Origin: Diplonema papillatum
Taxonomy: Eukaryota; Euglenozoa; Diplonemea; Diplonemida; Diplonemidae
DNA length: 64,000 nt
Assembly (NCBI GenBank): GCA_030068145.1
Contig: JAPJBO010000533.1
Coordinates: forward strand, 62,001-126,000
Direction: 5' to 3'
Part shown: piece after piece, positions 8,712 to 18,389 of the stretch
Layout of the letters: each line of letters opens with the position of its first letter
Numbering within the stretch: position 1 is the stretch's first letter
Notes under the pieces: generated by a model
Database searches by the model: none
Seen by the model: only the letters and a program-made list of their open reading frames with translations
Told to the model about the DNA's origin: nothing
Made by a program: the position numbers and the translations under genes

Positions 8712-10486
8712 ATGTTCAAGTGGCCCGACGCGGAAGGAAGGAAGTTCACGCATCCCGAGATTGCCATTGCAGCAGACACCGTTTCGTTTCCCGTCGACCA
8801 CATCGTACTCAACCACCACGGCTACCAGTACCGCGACCCGTTTTGGCGCTGCGTCAAGAGTCACTCCCAAGACCAAGGGTGTGCGGACTGCAACTCCCGG
8901 GACCCCCTTGTAACTCTCCGCGAACACAGTGAGAAGCTCATAAAAGAGTTCTACGCAGACGACGAGGGGGTGAACATGACCGTACCGGGTTCCCCGCCTC
9001 CGGATCCCGTTTCTAGCGAACCCCGGTGCCGCATGTGCCTCGGTGCTGAGGATTGCACAGCCATACGTACCGTGTGCAGCGACTGTCAAGCTGACGAGGA
9101 CCTCTGCCGCAGTCTGGCGTCCTGCATACACCAGGGTATTGCCTTGCAGCTCTGTAAGGTCTGTTTTCACGAGGTGGAGTTCTGCAAAATGTGCGGATGC
9201 CCTATTTGCTTAGACCGCTTCGCTGGGGTCGTGTATCCAGCCCAGAAGGCGATCGCTTGTGAGCTCTACAACAAGGTCTGCTCCAACTTCGATGTGAACG
9301 GTTTCACCGCGGTCAGGTTCGCGTGGTGCATCCCGAGGAAGACGTCGCTGGTGATGCAGCTCGTGAGTCGAGCAAGCGACTTTGTAAGCAAGTTTGGCCA
9401 TCTGGAGATGGCGGTCAAGATGGCCGACACAGGGAAAGGCACGTTTTGGAGTGAATGGATTGCTAAGGCCCAACAGGAGAACCAGGTTCTCCACGTCCTT
9501 CTGCAGGACGAGTGCCACTATGGTATGAAGTCGAATAGTTGCTTCGACAATACGGTCTACACGAAGATTAAGGGTATGGGCAACGTCATTCACGTGATGA
9601 TCAGCGCCACGCCGTACATGGCACTGAACAGTGCGTCTCAAGTGATCGAGTGGCAGCCTCCGCCTTGTGGGTACAAAGGTCGCAGGGAGCTCATAGATAA
9701 CGGTTTATGGATGGTCGATTGTTGCAAGAAAAACAACAGCGGTGGTGACCGCGAGCTCGTTTCTGGCCACGAATGCGAACCGGCGGGCACTCCGGAGGAC
9801 GTTCTCGCTCCGGCGGTCCTTACGTCCGAGTACCTCCAAGCGCTCAAGGAGAAGAGCAGCATCGTTGAAGAAGTAGTCGGGTTGTTTGATACGATCGACG
9901 AATGTCTCATCGTCGTTCGTTTTAATGAGAACAAAGACGCGGAAAACTTTGAACAGAAACTAAAGCCGTAATTGAGGAACTGAAGCGCAAAGAACATAAA
10001 TGGGGAAATCTGACATCGACTGCTGCCGTCGGTCCTGAAGCGCAGACACTCCCGTTTGAGAAGCGGTTCAAGGGCGTAACGGGCTTCCTCGCACTGACGG
10101 ACCGCGGTCTGATGGGCGACACGTTCCCGGAGAACGTCGCGGTCTACGACGTACGCCTTAGGCAGCCGAAGGAGATGTCAACAATTCATCAAATGCTGGG
10201 TCGTGCGTACGGCTACGGAAACCGACCGATGGTGCTCGTCAGCAAAAACTTGCACGATTCTAGCAGCGTCCCGGAGAAAACGGAGGAAATGGAGGGCTGC
10301 CCAAATCCTCCGAAGACGAAGGGCTACTGCAACAGCAACGACAGGAAGTTGGAGCAGCAGTTTTTGTTGTGGGCGCAGCCGCAGTGTGGAAAGACAGGTG
10401 CGGTACTGTTTTTCTGCGGGTTGTTGAAGGATTGTGTGACCAATAACGGCAGATCACAGCAGCAACCGATCAGATTCAACTCTTAA
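8712..10486 (+). CDS. SF2 helicase-like protein in two frames, permuted motif order
   Basis: The first part (8712-9971, upstream frame open from 8631) starts MFKWPDAEG. A Cys-rich zinc-binding stretch follows at residues about 106-168 (CRMCLGAEDC, CSDC, CKVC, CKMCGCPIC). After it come a Walker B/DECH box (LLQDECHYGM, about residue 266) and a motif III-like MISATP (about residue 297). The frame then changes once near 9965. The second part contains GFLALTDRGLMGDTF (motif V-like), then STIHQMLGRAYGYGNRP (motif VI-like). It ends with LLWAQPQCGKTGAVLFF, a good Walker A motif, downstream of motif VI instead of upstream of DECH. These are the motifs of a superfamily 2 ATP-dependent nucleic-acid helicase. 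The frame change may be an intron, an error or decay. I cannot tell a host gene from a gene of a larger element. Confidence 0.55.
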
Positions 10487-11053
10487 AGAAACAGTCTAGA
10501 AAGGGGTTCTTGTTCTTCGCGTGCACACTGTTTTACACTCTGTGCACCCGTCAGCTTTCAGAAAAACGTAAAACCCGGTTTCCCAAATAAAGCGATTTTC
10601 GTTTGTTTCGGCGGGTCCAAATAAAGAATCAAGGCGTGGCGCACCTTGGGGCTTGACACTCGCGCTGACACAAGCTCGTCGAGACGGTAAGCCACAGGGC
10701 AGAGCGGACGGGGGCGTAGCACTGTGCTGCCTCCGGCTCAAGCTTTGCAAGCTGTGGTTGACCGTCACGTTCCTGGACCAGGAGCGGCCTTTTTCTTTTC
10801 TTTTTCTTTCTTTCTTCGGCGCTTTGTTGGTGTCATGGGGGGGCCTTCACGTGGCGACTCTGTTGACCGCACCTTATTTGAATCGCGGTCGCCGATCCCC
10901 CAACCGCCATCATGTACTTGATGCGACGCGAAACAAGTGCTGACAGCACCGCCCGGCGAATAGAGGGCCACAAAAATGGCATATAAACCGGTCGGGGGGT
11001 GCTTAGCAGCCAATGGCCTGATGGCTGAGTGCACACATAAGCAGGGCTGCACC
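10487..11053. other. non-coding, nothing recognised
   Basis: The stretch contains a T-rich run (10790-10815). Overlapping short frames show no domain. Confidence 0.4.
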
Positions 11054-11165
11054 CTCGTGTTGTAGCCGTGTTGTGTATAAGGCTTCGTGGGGGCCTGGTC
11101 AACCACCTCATCACAATAGGCGCAAACTTTCTCGACAGTAATTGGACAGTCGGGATGCCACCAGT
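11054..11165 (+). repeat. dispersed repeat R, copy 1
   Basis: ctcgtgttgtagccgtgttg, then gtgggggcctggtcaacc, cctcatcacaat and ggacagtcgggat. The same order of blocks occurs at 17767-17975 (plus) and 19735-19915 (minus). It has no coding capacity and no clear pol III box B, so SINE origin is unproven. Confidence 0.65.
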
Positions 11166-11215
11166 AGCCACCAGTAGCCACCGTGGCTTTAGCCACCAGC
11201 CACCGGGGCCACCGA
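11158..11215. repeat. GCCACC-rich motif cluster
   Basis: ccaccagtagccaccagtag and ccaccagccaccggggccac. Similar clusters around the palindrome agccaccggtggct occur at 54393-54470, 55600-55625 and 57185-57255. Confidence 0.55.
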
Positions 11216-11773
11216 CTATGTTTTGAGTCAACTACAAAAAAGCGAACTTGCACTCTAAAAAAAAAGACTGGACATATTCAACTTGCGATTTTGGGTTTTT
11301 TTTTTCAGAATCCCGGTTTTCATTTGCCTCATCTACAATCGAGTTATATTGTAATTGACCCCCGTCCCCGGGCACTCCCAGTTCGCTTGTCCCCGTCGTG
11401 CTCACGTACAACACCATGCTCACGCCACAAAGCGATCAGTTGCGCGGCAAGCTTGTGCCGCTGCTCCCGTAACAGGCTCTTTTCGTTGTGTCTACTTGTG
11501 TTCTTTTCGGCCACGTTTAGTCGTGCCCACCATCTCTTTTGTGTCTCTTCGGGAGTCATTTTCATGCAAATGAGTACTACCCTATCTTCACCGGGTTACC
11601 TTTAGACTTTTATTGCAAGCCCTCTTTCCCTTCCTTCCGCGATTTCCGACAGAAAGAGAGAACACGTGAAAGCAACATAGCATCGCCCTGACTTAGCACC
11701 GCCTGCACTTAGCAAAGCCCGAACTGAACATCACGATGAGAACTTCGCAACGCCCAAAATACATGGTTCTTGA
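11216..11773. other. non-coding, nothing recognised
   Basis: Short frames only. A motif of the type aagcgaactt..actctaaa at about 11242 recurs near 12566 and, as a variant, near 19600. It may be the end of a small repeat. Confidence 0.35.
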
Positions 11774-12250
11774 GTGATTTACACATTCTCGCATTCAGAA
11801 CTCAACGCTCAACTCCGAGTCGCCCAGGAAGGGGCGGAAGCGTATGCTGCAGGAGACCCCGCGACTGACCACCCGCCGGGGGCCCGGCCAAGAAAGCAGC
11901 GACGCGGCAACGCGCGCGAGCGGCGCTCGCCAGCTCACCAGCTCCGAACTCGGAGTTGTATCATCATCACCGTCGCCCAAGACGTCATCAACGGGGAATG
12001 TCATCCCCACTCAATCAACCCGCCCTCGCACGCCAGTCGGCGAGCTCAGAGGCGCGACCCCTCGAAGCTCGCATCCCCGACAGGGAAGCCACGACGATCG
12101 AAGCGATCGCGGCAGGCCACGAATAACGCTATGCTCGATCACGAAATGGAATGCCTGACTTCTTCCCCATCGTCGACCCGGAAACAGCCAAAACGGCCCG
12201 GAAAGTCCGCACCGCGAAAGCGAGCGGGAATAGAACTCGACTTGGAATGA
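11774..12250 (+). CDS. hypothetical basic protein, doubtful
   Basis: A 158-residue frame (MIYTFSHSELNAQLR...) rich in Arg, Pro, Ser and Lys, with a basic tail (KQPKRPGKSAPRKRAGIELD). I do not recognise it. A second frame over the same DNA is also open, as expected in GC-rich sequence. The acidic-basic tail could be a nuclear-localisation-like region, but there is no domain. It may be an exon or chance. Confidence 0.2.
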   Translation: MIYTFSHSELNAQLRVAQEGAEAYAAGDPATDHPPGARPRKQRRGNARERRSPAHQLRTRSCIIITVAQDVINGECHPHSINPPSHASRRAQRRDPSKLASPTGKPRRSKRSRQATNNAMLDHEMECLTSSPSSTRKQPKRPGKSAPRKRAGIELDLE

Positions 12251-13174
12251 CCAGTTTGACCTCATCCTCATCATCGTTGACTCTCCCGACGGACGACGTC
12301 ATAAAGTAACACTAGCCCGTGAACAGTGCTCGCCTGCCTTGATGGCACTTGCACTTTAAAGAACTCAATGCTCAACTTGTAGAACGTGGAGGGCATTCCA
12401 CGCAGGAATGTACTTGATCGGGTCACAAACAGTCCCGGACATGGCTAGCCATAACCCATAACGAAAGCGTGCACCAAATATACAACCCGTAACCATATAG
12501 CCCTTTCTTGCTCTAAGAGAACCCAATCATCAACGGTCACACGAGACCCTAAAGCCCCGGAATTTCAAGCGAACTTTAACTCTAAAAAAAGAACACGAAA
12601 CCAGCGCCCAATAATGGAATTGTCGCTTCCTGGGAAGGGAGGTCCTGCCGTGCGGCTGCCTGCAGACTGGTCGTACATGAGCATGCACTCGAAGGTACCT
12701 TTTTCTTAACAAGATTTCAGGCGGCCTTAAATTTACATCTTACACGACGCACTAGTTATGGGGTTTCACTAGTTATTAACTAGCTCAATGACTAGTGAAA
12801 TTTATAGCTTGCTCGGAACTAGCACATAACTAGCAGTGCTAGGACTTCCCGGAATAAACTTTCACTTCCCGGAACAAATTAGTCGGGAAAAAAGCCTGAA
12901 AAAAAGCTCACCCAGGAATAAATTAGCTCGACCCGGGGGGGGGGGGGGGTATATGCGACACCAGCCATTTAACTAGGGGTCTTCTGTACGTTTAATTATT
13001 TTCACTGTTTTTTCGTACTCCTGAGGCGTGCTCGGGCCCGGAAACAGGTTTTTGGCGACTTCTGACCCCAAGGTTGGTGAGGGGGACGCCGAGAAACACG
13101 AAAGAAGGGCTAAAAGTGGTGAAAATGGGGCATTTTGGCCAGTCTGGCAGTGTGGCTAGATGTGGCTGATTCCC
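12251..13174. other. non-coding, ACTAGT-rich patch and G run
   Basis: Between 12741 and 12835 actagtta and taactag(t) occur several times in both orientations, which could form hairpins. A run of 13 G lies near 12938-12951. No gene is seen. Confidence 0.45.
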
Positions 13175-13402
13175 AATGCGATCCTTGGAACACCCCCGGA
13201 ACACCTTCGACGCGTCCCCGGAACAGCTTGAAACGTCCCCGGAACACCTCGGAGTGTCCCCAGAATACCTCGGAGTGTCCCCAGAACACCTCGGAGCGTC
13301 CCCGGAACACCTCGGAGTGTCCCCGGAACACCTCGGAGCGTCCCCGGAACACCTCGGAGTGTCCCCAGAACACCTCGGAGTGTCCCCAGAACACCTCGGA
13401 GT
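13175..13402. repeat. 21-bp minisatellite
   Basis: About ten tandem units of cggagtgtccccagaacacc(t). Because 21 is a multiple of three, all frames on both strands stay open through it. The long minus-strand frames that run across it (up to 14055) are therefore not good evidence of a gene. Confidence 0.9.
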
Positions 13403-14650
13403 TGACAACACCATAAAAGAGATGGGCAGCCGGATGGAACGTGGGTTGCGCCAGGAGGCCGGGTTCTGTGTACTTCGTGCAGTTTTGCGGCTGGCCAGCA
13501 CTCGCTCCACTCCGTAGTCGCGCATGGGTCCGCCGCCAGGAGTTCCCGAACACTGCGTGGCGCTGCGTAACCCGCTGAGTTCCCTCCAGCAACTCGCAAC
13601 GAAGCACCCTGGCCATGGTCCAGCCATTGGTCGCCATGGCCCTGTGGTGGAATCACAAGATCTTCCTTGCGTGGAAGGATGTTTGATCGCGACCGGTTGC
13701 GGTTGGTCACGACGAGGGTGGACCAAGATGCGTCCAACGAGTGCAAACGCAAAAATGCAGAGTGCAAACGAAGTGGCTCGAGGTTGGCTGACAGCGAAGG
13801 AAAAAGTATGAGCCGCCAATAAACGACGATCTTGGTACGCTCAATGCGGGTTTGCGCCCCCGTCAAAAGGAATCCTGCGCCGGTAGATTTCGGGTTCGGT
13901 GCTGCTGCGACCCCGAGCGCCAACACCGCCATCGAGAACGCCGCAGAAGGCGACGACACTAGGACGGCCGCTGCAACGAAGCGGCGGCGTAAGGACTCGC
14001 CATCATCGAAGACAGAGGTGCGAGATAAGGTGCCAGTGACGAAGAGAGGTAGCACGAAGAGGTAATCACGAAAGAGAGCAGATGCAGATTATCGCCATGT
14101 ACGGACCTTGGACTTTTCTGGAGCATCTGGGTGGGATATTATGGTCCCGTGAGTGCTTTTCTGCCCGCCAGGTGTTGTGCTGCCAGTGGGGGTAATTTTC
14201 TGGCAGTCTCGGGCTTCAGGAAGGCGTAACGGTAACAGTCAATCTCGCTCCCCGAAATAGGCAAAACCCCCTGATTTCGTTGACAGGCCGAAAACCCTCC
14301 TTTTCTGGCTTTGGTGCAAATACGCAGTTCCGCAGCTTTTTGGCCGTAAATTCGGTGTCATGCCGCAGTGGAGGTGATGTGTAATACCCGGAGTACGGTC
14401 ACCGCCTTGGGCGAAAATGTCAAAAAACACGAAATCACGCTCGTTTGGCTGGGCCGTGGTACCCGGCTCGGGGTTTTTCACACGACAAGAAACTTCGACC
14501 CACAGAAAAACCCCGAATGAGCGGTTCGGGTGTGCAAATGCCAAGCGTGCTTACAGCAACCGTTTGTTTGCCAAAAGCCTAGTGTCTTGCAGATCACGTG
14601 ACTTTCTCTCGTAGGTAGGTACAAACCCCAGGTTCCTTATGAAATTGCAA
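13403..14650. other. non-coding, nothing recognised
   Basis: Overlapping frames of similar length exist on both strands. None has a recognisable domain, and part of them depends on the neighbouring 21-bp repeat. A small basic frame (13832-14065 plus, ending KTEVRDKVPVTKRGSTKR) could be an exon but has no support. Confidence 0.35.
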
Positions 14651-14654
14651 CCAA

Positions 14655-14787
14655 ACACTTGTTATAACAAGCAATCACTTGTTATATAACAAGCAATCAC
14701 TTGTTATATAACAAGCAATCACTTGTTATATAACAAGTGATCACTTGTTATATAACAAGTGACCACTTGTTACATCACTTGTTAGAA
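14655..14787. repeat. 22-bp palindromic tandem repeat upstream of the formin
   Basis: Units of acttgttatataacaagcaa plus tc, changing to ..aagtgatc in the right half. Each unit contains the palindrome cttgttatataacaag. The array ends about 13 bp before the formin start codon. Confidence 0.85.
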
Positions 14788-14799
14788 ATATAACTAGTT

Positions 14800-17265
14800 A
14801 TGTCCCAAAAAAAACAGCTAACAAGTGCGTCGTGTCGTCTCATATGCAAAACCCGCAAACCGACACAGTGCCGCAAGCGCGACAAGGCTACCATGCACAA
14901 GTGGACTCCCGCTGGCGAGCGCTCTGCTTCAAAGAAGCCCGCTGAAAGTGTGCCGGAGAAGAGCGCACCGACCCCATTCGGGCTCAGTGCCGGTAGTAGC
15001 TCAGCTTCTACGATTGGTGGAGCTTTCAGTGCGGCTTCAAGCAGCCCTTCGAGCTACACCGTGTTTTCGCCATTCTCGCCAACACAGAATCAGACACCGT
15101 CTCCGCTGACGCCGAATTCGCATAAGGAAGAACTTGACCTGCAGAGGTTGTTGCGGCTCTCAAAAGAGCAGGATTTGGTGCGCGTGAAAGAACTGCCCGA
15201 GAGGGAGCAGCACTTCATGAGTCTCGCGAAGGACAAGTTCTGCAAGCGTAGAGGGAGTCGCGCTGCCACTCGGCCTACCCATCTCGACAACAATCCAGGG
15301 AAAGACGATGTGAAGAGAACAGAGGTCATGAGCACAGCCATCCAAGCGTTCAAATGGGGTGTGTCCAAGTCGGAGACGGACCCGGAGAAGGAGGCTGGGA
15401 AGAACTCCGTGGACGCTATGACTATTGTCCCAGCAAATACCATCAAGGCTTGGCTTCCTCCTGGAGTGGTTCCCCCGACTCTCGGGGGAATGGGCACAGA
15501 CCCTTCGTCTCCACCATCCATTCCCGGCGCCGCGTGGTATGCACCGGTCCCTGTTCCTGTCGGCGGACCTTCGGGCGGGATGGCCAAACCAGCCGAAGGA
15601 GGAACCCAAGCCTCGATGATAATCGCTGGCGGATCCGGGGCTTTCGGCCCACCAGGAGGCGGCGGCGGACCTGGAGCCTTCGGCGCGCCGGGAGGTGGTG
15701 GGGCCTTAACAGCTGGTGCTGGTGCTTTCGGGGCGCCAGGGGGAGGAGGGGGAACGGCTGTTCCAGGTGGGGGTGGGGCTGATGCGAAAGGAGTGGCGCC
15801 CCCGACTCTCGGGGGAATGGGCACAGGACCTTCCTCTCCACCATCCATTCCCGGCGCCGCGTGGTATGCACCGGTCCCTGTCCCTGTCGGCGGACCTTCG
15901 GGCGAGATGGCCAAACCAGCCGCAGCCCCACCCCCACCTGGAACAGCCGTTCCCCCTCCTCCCTCTGGCGCCCCGAAAGCACCAGCACCCCCAGCACCTA
16001 GACCTGGTGTTAAGGCCCCACCGCCTCCCAGCGCGCCGAAGGCTCCAGGTCCGCCGCCGCCTCCTGGTGGGCCGAAAGCCCCGGGTCCGCCACCTCCTCC
16101 GAAGAAAGGACCCCCTCCTCCTCCGGGGATACCGGGTGCAGGCCCTCAGAAAGCGAAGAAGAGGATCGCGTTCACAGGCATTGCTTCCGCGGAGGGAACT
16201 GCGTTCGCAGATGCCGTGTACTTGCTTCCGGAAGGACTCGGGGAGGAGCTGCAGAGCGCGTTTAAGAAACCAGAGAGGCAGAAACAGGCCCCTGGAGGTG
16301 CTGCAGGCAAGCCGGCGAAGAAGAAGTTGATCGATCAGCAAAGGCAACTGACTGTCGGGGTTTTTCTGCAGTACGTGAAGAAGAGCAGCGATGCCATCAA
16401 GCAGATCGTGATGGACCTGGACCCAAGTTTCTTGGAGGAAGACGTGGCGAAAATGATGCAGCTGTGTCCTACGGACGAGGAAATGACCGCTGTCAAAGAT
16501 CTCACACCGGAAGAGCTTTTCGAAGCCGGGAAAGTCGTTCAGTTCTTCCACATGATCGCCCACACCCCCGGGTTTGAACGCAGATTGCGATGTTGGAACG
16601 CGCAAATGGGCTTCATGGCCTTGCACGCGGGCATCACGGGAAAACTTGACAATATCAGCGACTTTTGCACGAAGGCGAAAAAATCCGTCAAGCTGCGAAA
16701 TACTCTTGCCATCATCCTCGGTTTGGGAAACGAAGCCAACGGCTTGGACAGGGACAGCGCGCCGAAGGCAGTTCGCGTCGAAGACTTGCTGAAAATTACA
16801 ACCCAAAAGACCGCAGCGGGCACGTTCCTGGACTTGTCCGTGGAGTACCTCTACAAAATAGACCCGGGGATGCTGGACTTCGCTGACGAGATCTCGGGTA
16901 TCAAATTCGTTAAGGACTGTGACCTCAGCGTGCTTGAAGCGGACTACCGCCAGTTGAAAGCCGGGTACCAACTCATGAACAGTGCCGTCAACGACAAGTG
17001 TTCCGACGCTCGTCTGAAGGGTGCCATGGAGATGCACAATCAGAAGGAGCTGGTGGACGACATGGACGTGAGGTACCTTGCTGTGAAGGAGGAGCTGGTT
17101 GACACCATGAAGTACTTCGGCGAGGGCGCGACGGCGAAGGTGTCTACTGCGCAGGAATGGGCTAAGCAGTTCGCCACATTCGTGAGCCAGTTCGAGAAAT
17201 GCCGGCAGAAGGTCGCCAAACAGAATGCGACGAAATGCAGCAAGCCGCTCAGCGCCGAGAGATAA
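14800..17265 (+). CDS. formin (FH1-FH2 actin nucleator)
   Basis: The 821-residue protein nucleates and elongates unbranched actin filaments at barbed ends. Residues 1-210 are Ser/Pro-rich with a Lys/Arg-rich part and no recognised GTPase-binding domain. Residues 225-370 are Gly/Pro/Ala-rich with a duplicated block (PPTLGGMGT...AWYAPVPVPVGGPSG). Residues 376-447 are FH1, with runs such as PPPPPGGPKAPGPPPPP that would bind profilin-actin. Residues about 453-800 are FH2. The FH2 hallmark is at about residue 631 (LRNTLAIILGLGNEANG), preceded by VVQFFHMIAHTPGFERRL. No C-terminal DAD is obvious. The start at 14800 opens the frame right after the palindromic repeat; Met31 (14893, accatgc) is an alternative. 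The whole gene is one uninterrupted frame, unusual if the host is intron-rich. Confidence 0.9.
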   Translation: MSQKKQLTSASCRLICKTRKPTQCRKRDKATMHKWTPAGERSASKKPAESVPEKSAPTPFGLSAGSSSASTIGGAFSAASSSPSSYTVFSPFSPTQNQTPSPLTPNSHKEELDLQRLLRLSKEQDLVRVKELPEREQHFMSLAKDKFCKRRGSRAATRPTHLDNNPGKDDVKRTEVMSTAIQAFKWGVSKSETDPEKEAGKNSVDAMTIVPANTIKAWLPPGVVPPTLGGMGTDPSSPPSIPGAAWYAPVPVPVGGPSGGMAKPAEGGTQASMIIAGGSGAFGPPGGGGGPGAFGAPGGGGALTAGAGAFGAPGGGGGTAVPGGGGADAKGVAPPTLGGMGTGPSSPPSIPGAAWYAPVPVPVGGPSGEMAKPAAAPPPPGTAVPPPPSGAPKAPAPPAPRPGVKAPPPPSAPKAPGPPPPPGGPKAPGPPPPPKKGPPPPPGIPGAGPQKAKKRIAFTGIASAEGTAFADAVYLLPEGLGEELQSAFKKPERQKQAPGGAAGKPAKKKLIDQQRQLTVGVFLQYVKKSSDAIKQIVMDLDPSFLEEDVAKMMQLCPTDEEMTAVKDLTPEELFEAGKVVQFFHMIAHTPGFERRLRCWNAQMGFMALHAGITGKLDNISDFCTKAKKSVKLRNTLAIILGLGNEANGLDRDSAPKAVRVEDLLKITTQKTAAGTFLDLSVEYLYKIDPGMLDFADEISGIKFVKDCDLSVLEADYRQLKAGYQLMNSAVNDKCSDARLKGAMEMHNQKELVDDMDVRYLAVKEELVDTMKYFGEGATAKVSTAQEWAKQFATFVSQFEKCRQKVAKQNATKCSKPLSAER
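15463..15595 (+). repeat. direct repeat in formin, copy D1
   Basis: A 133-bp segment encoding PPTLGGMGT...GGMAKPA. It is repeated at 15790-15922 with few changes and in the same frame. Confidence 0.85.
15631..15781 (-). repeat. inverted copy of the FH1-coding DNA
   Basis: This segment encodes Gly-rich GGGGGPGAFGAPGGGG on the plus strand. Its reverse complement matches the FH1-coding sequence 15922-16091 over most of its length (for example cagccccacccccacctgga and tggtgggccgaaagcc). Confidence 0.8.
15790..15922 (+). repeat. direct repeat in formin, copy D2
   Basis: Second copy of D1. It lies between the inverted and the normal FH1-coding arms. Confidence 0.85.
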
Positions 17266-17306
17266 CGACGGCGACGGCAAGGACGACATCGTGTGACACG
17301 GAGGGC

Positions 17307-17567
17307 ATGCCCGTCTTTCTGACCCCGGAGCAGCTCGAAAGCTTGCCCATCCCCCGGTAGGATGACGGACATGTGGGCCCTGGGTGTCACGATCTTCGCC
17401 ATGGGCATCGGGAGGCTGCCGTTCGAAGGCCGCGATTTGTCGCAGCTGTCGGAGCAGATCTCCACGTGCGAACCCGTGTACTTTACCGACGTAGAACCGC
17501 TGCTGAAAGATCTCTTGGCGAGCCTCCTGCACAAGGACTGGTGAAGCGAATCGGGTATAGCTTTTGA
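17307..17567 (+). pseudogene. protein kinase C-lobe fragment (CaMKK-like)
   Basis: MPVFLTPEQLESLPIP (17307-17354) matches the activation-segment APE region of Ser/Thr kinases. After a frame change at 17357 the sequence reads MTDMWALGVTIFAMGIGRLP, the subdomain IX motif DxWALG. FEGRDLSQLSEQI and LLKDLLASLLHKD (subdomains X-XI) follow. The expected Arg of subdomain XI appears in another frame as VKRIGYSF. The N-lobe and the catalytic loop are absent. The pattern LKDLL..LLHKD resembles CaMKK-type kinases, but the fragment is short. It begins 42 bp after the formin stop on the same strand. It is either a decayed gene fragment or an exon whose splice sites are not resolved here. Confidence 0.6.
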
Positions 17568-17766
17568 GCCGTTTCTGGAGTTTTAACGCCCGTGATTTAG
17601 AGTCACCGGCTGTTCTTTTAAACTGGAGTCTGGTAGTGGAAGGGGTGTAGACACATCCGCACTTTCAGTTTGGCTCACCCTCTAGCCTCCTTCGAAGTAA
17701 GCACAAGGCAGCCCCTCGAGTATTTTACTTCTTGCTGTTTCTTCTTGTTTGCTCTGAGGGGTTTCT

Positions 17767-17975
17767 CGTGTTGGAGCCGTGTTGTGCATACGGCGGCGTG
17801 GGGGCCTGGCCAACCCCCTCATCACAATCGGACACCCGCTTTCGCGACCCTGGACTGTCGGGATCGCCGGGGGCGGACCCCCATTCATGGGAGTAGAAAA
17901 GACAAGGCAACGCAAGTGACTTGTCCCCTCCGCCTGCGGTCTCCGGCTGCTTTCGAGATACAGTTCGGCGAATCA
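17767..17975 (+). repeat. dispersed repeat R, copy 2
   Basis: ctcgtgttggagccgtgttg...gtgggggcctggccaacc...ggactgtcgggatcgccgggggcgg, then a tail with ctgcggtctccggctgcttt. It shares the head with the copy at 11054 and both head and tail with the inverted copy at 19735. Confidence 0.7.
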
Positions 17976-18389
17976 TCACTACGACGCGGGCGAAGAGGCG
18001 GTCGGCAGCGGCCTGTGCAGTCTATCGTAACAGCTTGTCGCTGTATATCAAGTTCAAAACAGTTATTGCCCCTCCGTCATTGCTACTTTTGCACCTGGTG
18101 CTGCTTGGCAAACCGTTCTTTCAGAGTGAAACCTTTCTCTGTTCACAGTAGGTAAATCGCAATAATCAACTCCATATAAAAGATGCCACGGGATGCGCCG
18201 GCAGCCGCTGCTTAACGGCTTTATTGTGGTATTGTAGTGCACGCTGATCCACGTGTCCATGTACTTAAAAGTTCCCAGTGCTTTATCACGCGGGCCCTGA
18301 GATTATCCCTCGGGTGACACCACTGTTTTATCTTTAACCCTATCACAACGTTCTTCGTTTGCCCGCACCTTGGCAGCTGTTCTTACCTC
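17976..18389. other. non-coding, nothing recognised
   Basis: No domain-bearing frame. It may contain the upstream intron of the exon that follows. Confidence 0.35.

Noticed and set aside
11010-11060. tRNA-like A box (tggctgagtg) near dispersed repeat R
   Set aside because: No B box at the right distance and no cloverleaf can be drawn. It is not a tRNA gene.
13156-14055. A 299-codon minus-strand frame with LRGVPGT repeats
   Set aside because: Half of it is the 21-bp minisatellite, which leaves every frame open. The rest overlaps other frames of equal length and shows no domain.
14655-14787. CRISPR-like array
   Set aside because: The 22-bp palindromic units are contiguous, without unique spacers, and the DNA is eukaryotic. 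The same holds for the 31-bp array at 25.1-25.5 kb.
15706-17532. A 608-codon minus-strand frame over the formin
   Set aside because: It is antisense to a clear FH1-FH2 protein and has no domain. It stays open because of the codon composition of the formin.
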